DNA of 26,104 nt from UMGS1908 sp045588795 (GTDB taxonomy: Bacteria; Bacillota; Clostridia; Christensenellales; UBA1242). The notes beneath the pieces were generated by a model. It saw only the letters and a program-made list of their open reading frames with translations, had not been told where the DNA came from and searched no databases. The stretch's first letter is position 1, and every line of letters begins with the position of its first letter. The position numbers were made by a program, and so were the translations under genes. This document shows positions 22,937 through 26,104 of this stretch, one piece after another. The DNA lies in contig JAZNEY010000115.1 in assembly GCA_045588795.1 (NCBI GenBank), forward strand, positions 1 to 26,104. Direction: 5' to 3'.

Positions 22937-24010
22937 ATGGGACTTTTTTCAAGAATTTCAAACAATTTAACACTTAAAATCCTAGACTGGGAGGACAATA
23001 CACAAAACACAATGGTATATAAATTCCCAATGGACGGCAGAAAAATATTTTTTGGTTCAAAATTAACTGTTCGTGAATCACAATCAGCGGTATTTCTAAA
23101 CAAAGGCGAAATTGCTGATGTATTTGAACCGGGAATGTATACACTACGCTCTTCTAACCTGCCTATTCTTTCTAAACTTTTAGGACTTCCATATGGATTT
23201 AAATCTCCATTCTTTGCAGATGTATATTTTGTAAACACAAAACAATTTACAAATCAAAAATGGGGCACAACAACACCAATAACTATTAGAGACAAAGATT
23301 TTGGAACAATACGAATAAAAGCATATGGTACTTACGCATTTAAAGTTTCAGACCCAGCGGTTTTCTTAAAGGAACTTTTTGGAACAAACTCATCATTTAA
23401 AACAGAAGATATTACAAATCACTTAAGAAGTATGTTGATTTCTTGTATTTCCGATACAATCGCAGAGTCAAACCTTGGAGCACTGGACCTTTCAGCAAAC
23501 CTACTTGAATTTAATAGACAAGTAACAAACAATGTTAAAGAACACTTTTCAACCCTTGGACTTCTTGTTACTACTTGCGTAGTTGAAAACATTAGTTTCC
23601 CAGAAGCTGTTGAAAAAGCAATTGATACAAGAAGTTCTCTTGGTATACTAGATGACACTATGGATACATATGTAAAATATCAATCAGCAGAAGCATTAAG
23701 AGATGCAGCAAAAAATCCTGGCGTTTCGGGTCTTGGAACTCAACTTGGTGCAGGAATGGCACTTGGCTCAATTCTTAAAGATGGACTTACACAAAAAACA
23801 GAAAATGACAAAAGCACCACCTCTGCCCCAGCCAGCGAAAACACAAAGCCTTGTTCAAAATGTGGCGAAATGAACAAGCAGACAGATAAATTCTGTTTTA
23901 ATTGCGGAAATAAACTTGCTGTTAAAACTGACAGATTCTGTCCACAATGCGGGACAAAAGCCTCTGATAACGATAAATTCTGCGGAGAATGTGGCACAAA
24001 GTTAAAATAA
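22937..24010 (+). CDS. SPFH-domain protein with two C-terminal zinc ribbons (YdjI / virion core-like)
   Basis: A 357-residue cytoplasmic SPFH (band 7) protein without a membrane segment. The domain spans about 30-230, with ESQSAVFLNKGEIADVFEPGMYTL near the start and IRIKAYGTYAFKVSDP in the middle. A helical part follows (about 222-285). After a Ser/Thr linker come two zinc ribbons: Cys306, 309, 320, 323 and Cys335, 338, 349, 352. This is the layout of the YdjI branch, which some annotations call virion core protein. In Bacillus YdjI works with membrane proteins YdjG/YdjH and PspA under envelope stress, so a membrane stress or scaffold role is likely. AAAGGAG precedes the ATG. It ends before hairpins at 24025-24058 and 24067-24105. 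Confidence 0.9.
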   Translation: MGLFSRISNNLTLKILDWEDNTQNTMVYKFPMDGRKIFFGSKLTVRESQSAVFLNKGEIADVFEPGMYTLRSSNLPILSKLLGLPYGFKSPFFADVYFVNTKQFTNQKWGTTTPITIRDKDFGTIRIKAYGTYAFKVSDPAVFLKELFGTNSSFKTEDITNHLRSMLISCISDTIAESNLGALDLSANLLEFNRQVTNNVKEHFSTLGLLVTTCVVENISFPEAVEKAIDTRSSLGILDDTMDTYVKYQSAEALRDAAKNPGVSGLGTQLGAGMALGSILKDGLTQKTENDKSTTSAPASENTKPCSKCGEMNKQTDKFCFNCGNKLAVKTDRFCPQCGTKASDNDKFCGECGTKLK

Positions 24011-24024
24011 ACTATATTTAAAGA

Positions 24025-24058
24025 ACTGGTAATAAAAATTTACATTTTTAAAACCAGT
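24025..24058. repeat. AT-rich hairpin between the SPFH gene and the terminator
   Basis: ACTGGT/ACCAGT outer arms enclose TAAAAAT/ATTTTTA inner arms, with a 4-nt loop and an AA/AA internal mismatch. It has no T-run on the plus strand, so it is not itself a good terminator; it may stabilise the 3' end of a transcript. Confidence 0.6.
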
Positions 24059-24066
24059 CAAAATTT

Positions 24067-24105
24067 AAAAATACACTATCATATGTTTTATGATAGTGTA
24101 TTTTC
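24067..24105. terminator. Bidirectional terminator overlapping the flippase stop codon
   Basis: ATACACTATCAT (24071-24082) pairs perfectly with ATGATAGTGTAT (24090-24101), extended by AAAA/TTTT. It serves the SPFH unit on the plus strand. On the minus strand its stem contains the last codons and stop of the flippase-like gene. Confidence 0.88.
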
Positions 24106-25305
24106 CTTATTTGTATTATTTTTAACAATTAATTTGTTATCAACAAATTTATATTTTGCAACCCTTATTGTTAAATAAATAGCAAATCCCAAAACACAAT
24201 TTACTAGTTGAGCAATTTCTGTACAATATGGATACAACCAAAGTGTTGCAATTAAAGTTCTTATACCGAGTAGTGTAAATTGAATTACCGTGTTTAGCTT
24301 TGGAGAATATTCTAACTGAACAAAGTTTAACATAATCATTTCGTATGTGTATAAGAACATATCAATTATTTGAATCCCTAAGTAAATTAAACAAGGAATT
24401 ATTGAGACTTCCCTTGATTGAGAAAGTATCAATGTCATTACAATTGATGATGTTGCTAATATTGACACATAGATATATGAATTACGCAAAAGTTCTTTAT
24501 ATTGCAACCTTCGTTTTGAAATATCAACTTTTGATGCGGTGTTCACAGCCTCAAGCATATCCCACTGTGAGTCTGTGCTTAGGGCAACAATATTTAATGC
24601 TATCAAATACTCTTCCCCAAGAGAAAAAGCATTTCTATATCCAAAAAGATAAATAATCATCATAAAAATTGATGATACAATGTTTGCAGACTCATATTTA
24701 AAGTTTTTTAAAAAAGTAAAATCAATCTTAAACTTTTCAAATTGCCAAACGTATAAGCAAATTATGTAAATTAACAACACTCCAAGAGTTAAAAGTAGTG
24801 CAATTAAAGTATTTGGTATGATTAAACAAGACAAGATTAAAACAATAAAGGTAATTAAATAAAAAGTGAATAAATGAATATTTGCGATTTTCTCTTTATC
24901 TTCAAAATACAATTTTTCTATTATAAATGTGAAAAGTGTCTGTAAAAATATAAATGCAATCCCATAAATTACATATATTCTATAAAATGCAACATCTTGT
25001 CCAAAGAAAGCAATGTAACGGTCCACGAATATTAGCGGTATAGCAAAGATTAGACAAGAGAATATCGTTCCCCAGAATATACTATTCCACACAACATTTT
25101 TGTTGTTTTCTTTTTCTTTACGAATATTTGCACCAGAACCAAAAAAGTTTCTTAATATCAAATATACAAACTGAATAGCGTAAGTAAGTGAAAAAACATT
25201 TGAAATACGATTATCTCCAAGAACATAGGAAAGAACTATCCACGATAAAATTGGAATAATTGAATATATAAAAAATCCACAACCTAATCTAAACAATCTT
25301 TTCAT
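24088..25305 (-). CDS. MATE/flippase-like multi-pass membrane protein
   Basis: A 405-residue protein that is almost wholly hydrophobic, with about ten to twelve membrane segments. The start (FFIYSIIPILSWIVLSYVLGD) and the loop FGSGANIRKEKENNKN recall polyspecific MATE or polysaccharide flippase proteins. No substrate motif can be read. It belongs to the same transcript as the DUF5662 and GNAT genes: its ATG overlaps the DUF5662 stop codon by one base (TAATG) behind GGGG. The last codons lie inside the terminator hairpin. The MATE superfamily call is inference from hydropathy and wording; a distant member of another exporter family is possible. Confidence 0.65.
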   Translation of the reverse strand: MKRLFRLGCGFFIYSIIPILSWIVLSYVLGDNRISNVFSLTYAIQFVYLILRNFFGSGANIRKEKENNKNVVWNSIFWGTIFSCLIFAIPLIFVDRYIAFFGQDVAFYRIYVIYGIAFIFLQTLFTFIIEKLYFEDKEKIANIHLFTFYLITFIVLILSCLIIPNTLIALLLTLGVLLIYIICLYVWQFEKFKIDFTFLKNFKYESANIVSSIFMMIIYLFGYRNAFSLGEEYLIALNIVALSTDSQWDMLEAVNTASKVDISKRRLQYKELLRNSYIYVSILATSSIVMTLILSQSREVSIIPCLIYLGIQIIDMFLYTYEMIMLNFVQLEYSPKLNTVIQFTLLGIRTLIATLWLYPYCTEIAQLVNCVLGFAIYLTIRVAKYKFVDNKLIVKNNTNKENTLS

Positions 25306-25841
25306 TAATTCCCCAATACTATTTCATTATAAGTTTTTTTCATATATTTTTTATTCAATACTTGTTTTTCGCCAAGTTCTACTAAATCAGTAAACACTTT
25401 TGTGAAAAAGGCTTTCATATTATCATTTGTTTGTGTGTGAATGCCCCATTTTTGCCAATGATTTAATACCATTTCGGGTTTATATTCTTTGCCTTTATAG
25501 CATTTTGTAGCAGCAATCTTATCGCAAACACACTCAACAGCATATTTATAAGGTATATTCATTTGAATTTCGTTTTCTCTATCATACCAATATTCTATAT
25601 GGTGTTTATTTCTATTTTTATGATGAATCCAAGCGTTTGAATATCCTTTTTGCCTTCTACATTCTGCTATTGGAGAATAATGGCCAGTATAATATTTTAC
25701 ACCCTCGCAAAATTCAATCCTGGAAAACTTGGAAAGGTCATGCACAAGCCCTCGCCAAAAAATTCCGCACTTGCAACAGTGCTTAAAAACCAAATGTCTA
25801 TGTTTTGTTATCAGTTTTAAATGTTTAAAAAATTTTGTCAT
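25305..25841 (-). CDS. DUF5662 family protein (predicted HD-like metal hydrolase)
   Basis: A 178-residue cytoplasmic protein that matches DUF5662. Conserved stretches include HRHLVFKHCCKCGIFWRGLVHDLSKFS with HD at about 34-35, EFCEGVKYYTGHYSP, and WIHHKNRNKHHIEYW (about 71-85). The many conserved His and Asp residues suggest a metal-dependent phosphohydrolase of HD type; the family has no established function. AAAGGA lies 8 nt before the ATG. The gene is coupled to the flippase-like gene by a one-base overlap and follows the GNAT gene by 22 nt. Confidence 0.85.
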   Translation of the reverse strand: MTKFFKHLKLITKHRHLVFKHCCKCGIFWRGLVHDLSKFSRIEFCEGVKYYTGHYSPIAECRRQKGYSNAWIHHKNRNKHHIEYWYDRENEIQMNIPYKYAVECVCDKIAATKCYKGKEYKPEMVLNHWQKWGIHTQTNDNMKAFFTKVFTDLVELGEKQVLNKKYMKKTYNEIVLGN

Positions 25842-25863
25842 AGTGTTTTTCCTTTAAAGTATT

Positions 25864-26104
25864 TCAAAATTCTTTTTTTAAATGATATTCGATAGTCCCT
25901 GGCGGACAATTACTTATTTCGCCAAATATTACAAATCCATTTTTCTCGTAAAATCCCTTTGCTTGGAAGTCCCAAGTCTCAGTTCGTATTCCAGAGAGAT
26001 TGTTGGCTATAACATATTCATCTATCTGTTTTAATAATCTTGTTCCGACGCCTTTGTCTCTATAACTTTCAACAACATACATTAAATCTAGGTAATACCA
26101 GTTA
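25864..26104 (-). CDS. GNAT family N-acetyltransferase, cut by the window edge
   Basis: The C-terminal part of a GNAT acetyltransferase. The frame stays open to the last base, and the codons before the ATG at 26082 read NWYYLDL, which leads smoothly into the beta4 strand and acetyl-CoA loop YRDKGVGTRLL (Q/RxxGxG/A motif). The ATG is therefore internal and the gene starts outside the window. The end, AKGFYEKNGFVIFGEI, is the usual GNAT beta5-beta7 part. The acceptor substrate is unknown. Confidence 0.88.
   Translation of the reverse strand, partial: NWYYLDLMYVVESYRDKGVGTRLLKQIDEYVIANNLSGIRTETWDFQAKGFYEKNGFVIFGEISNCPPGTIEYHLKKEF

Overview
The window is AT-rich bacterial DNA with dense gene packing, strong AGGAG-type ribosome binding sites, near-consensus sigma-70 promoters, a T-box leader and a dnaG-rpoD-trmK operon. 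Together these point to a low-GC Firmicute, most likely an uncultured clostridial lineage. The lineage call is inference. TGA is used as a stop, so the standard bacterial code applies. No tRNA, rRNA, CRISPR array, transposase or phage gene was seen.

Layout. (1) 1-4270: thrS on the minus strand behind a perfect promoter and a T-box leader. Just upstream lies a patatin-like phospholipase / membrane-anchored ComEC-type metallo-beta-lactamase pair with overlapping frames. (2) 4280-7660: three poorly known genes: a membrane-anchored coiled-coil protein, a possible DUF2804 protein, and a divergent membrane-anchored protein. Each has its own promoter. (3) 7620-12482: the replication/transcription/tRNA operon dnaG-rpoD-trmK-zinc ribbon coiled-coil gene. 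RpoD carries a long Lys/Ala/Pro-rich N-terminal extension. (4) 12680-15145: a lipoprotein trypsin-like protease followed by a leucine-rich-repeat gene broken by a one-base frameshift. (5) 15100-16180: a uridine-kinase-family P-loop kinase. (6) 16200-18790: an ArsR/SmtB metal sensor and a Zn/Cd/Pb-type P1B ATPase, with two palindromic operators on the promoter. (7) 18800-21465: a ywlE-like phosphatase, rpiB, a membrane protein and a Sm_multidrug_ex-type membrane protein, read from a promoter so close to the start codon that the mRNA looks leaderless. (8) 21480-24010: a divergent cluster of a zinc-ribbon membrane protein and a small coiled-coil protein on one side, and a small membrane protein and an SPFH/double-zinc-ribbon protein on the other. 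(9) 24060-26104: a MATE/flippase-like membrane protein, a DUF5662 protein and a GNAT acetyltransferase cut by the window edge.

Most of the window is housekeeping chromosome. The least explained parts are the SPFH/zinc-ribbon divergent cluster (21482-24010), the hairpin that holds the ribosome binding site of the small coiled-coil gene, the histone-tail-like extension of RpoD, the frameshifted LRR gene, and the apparently leaderless ywlE-like operon. Several start codons were moved from the longest-ORF start because ribosome binding sites or promoters decide otherwise (dnaG, trmK, the kinase, the ArsR gene, the DUF2804-like gene, the small coiled-coil gene).
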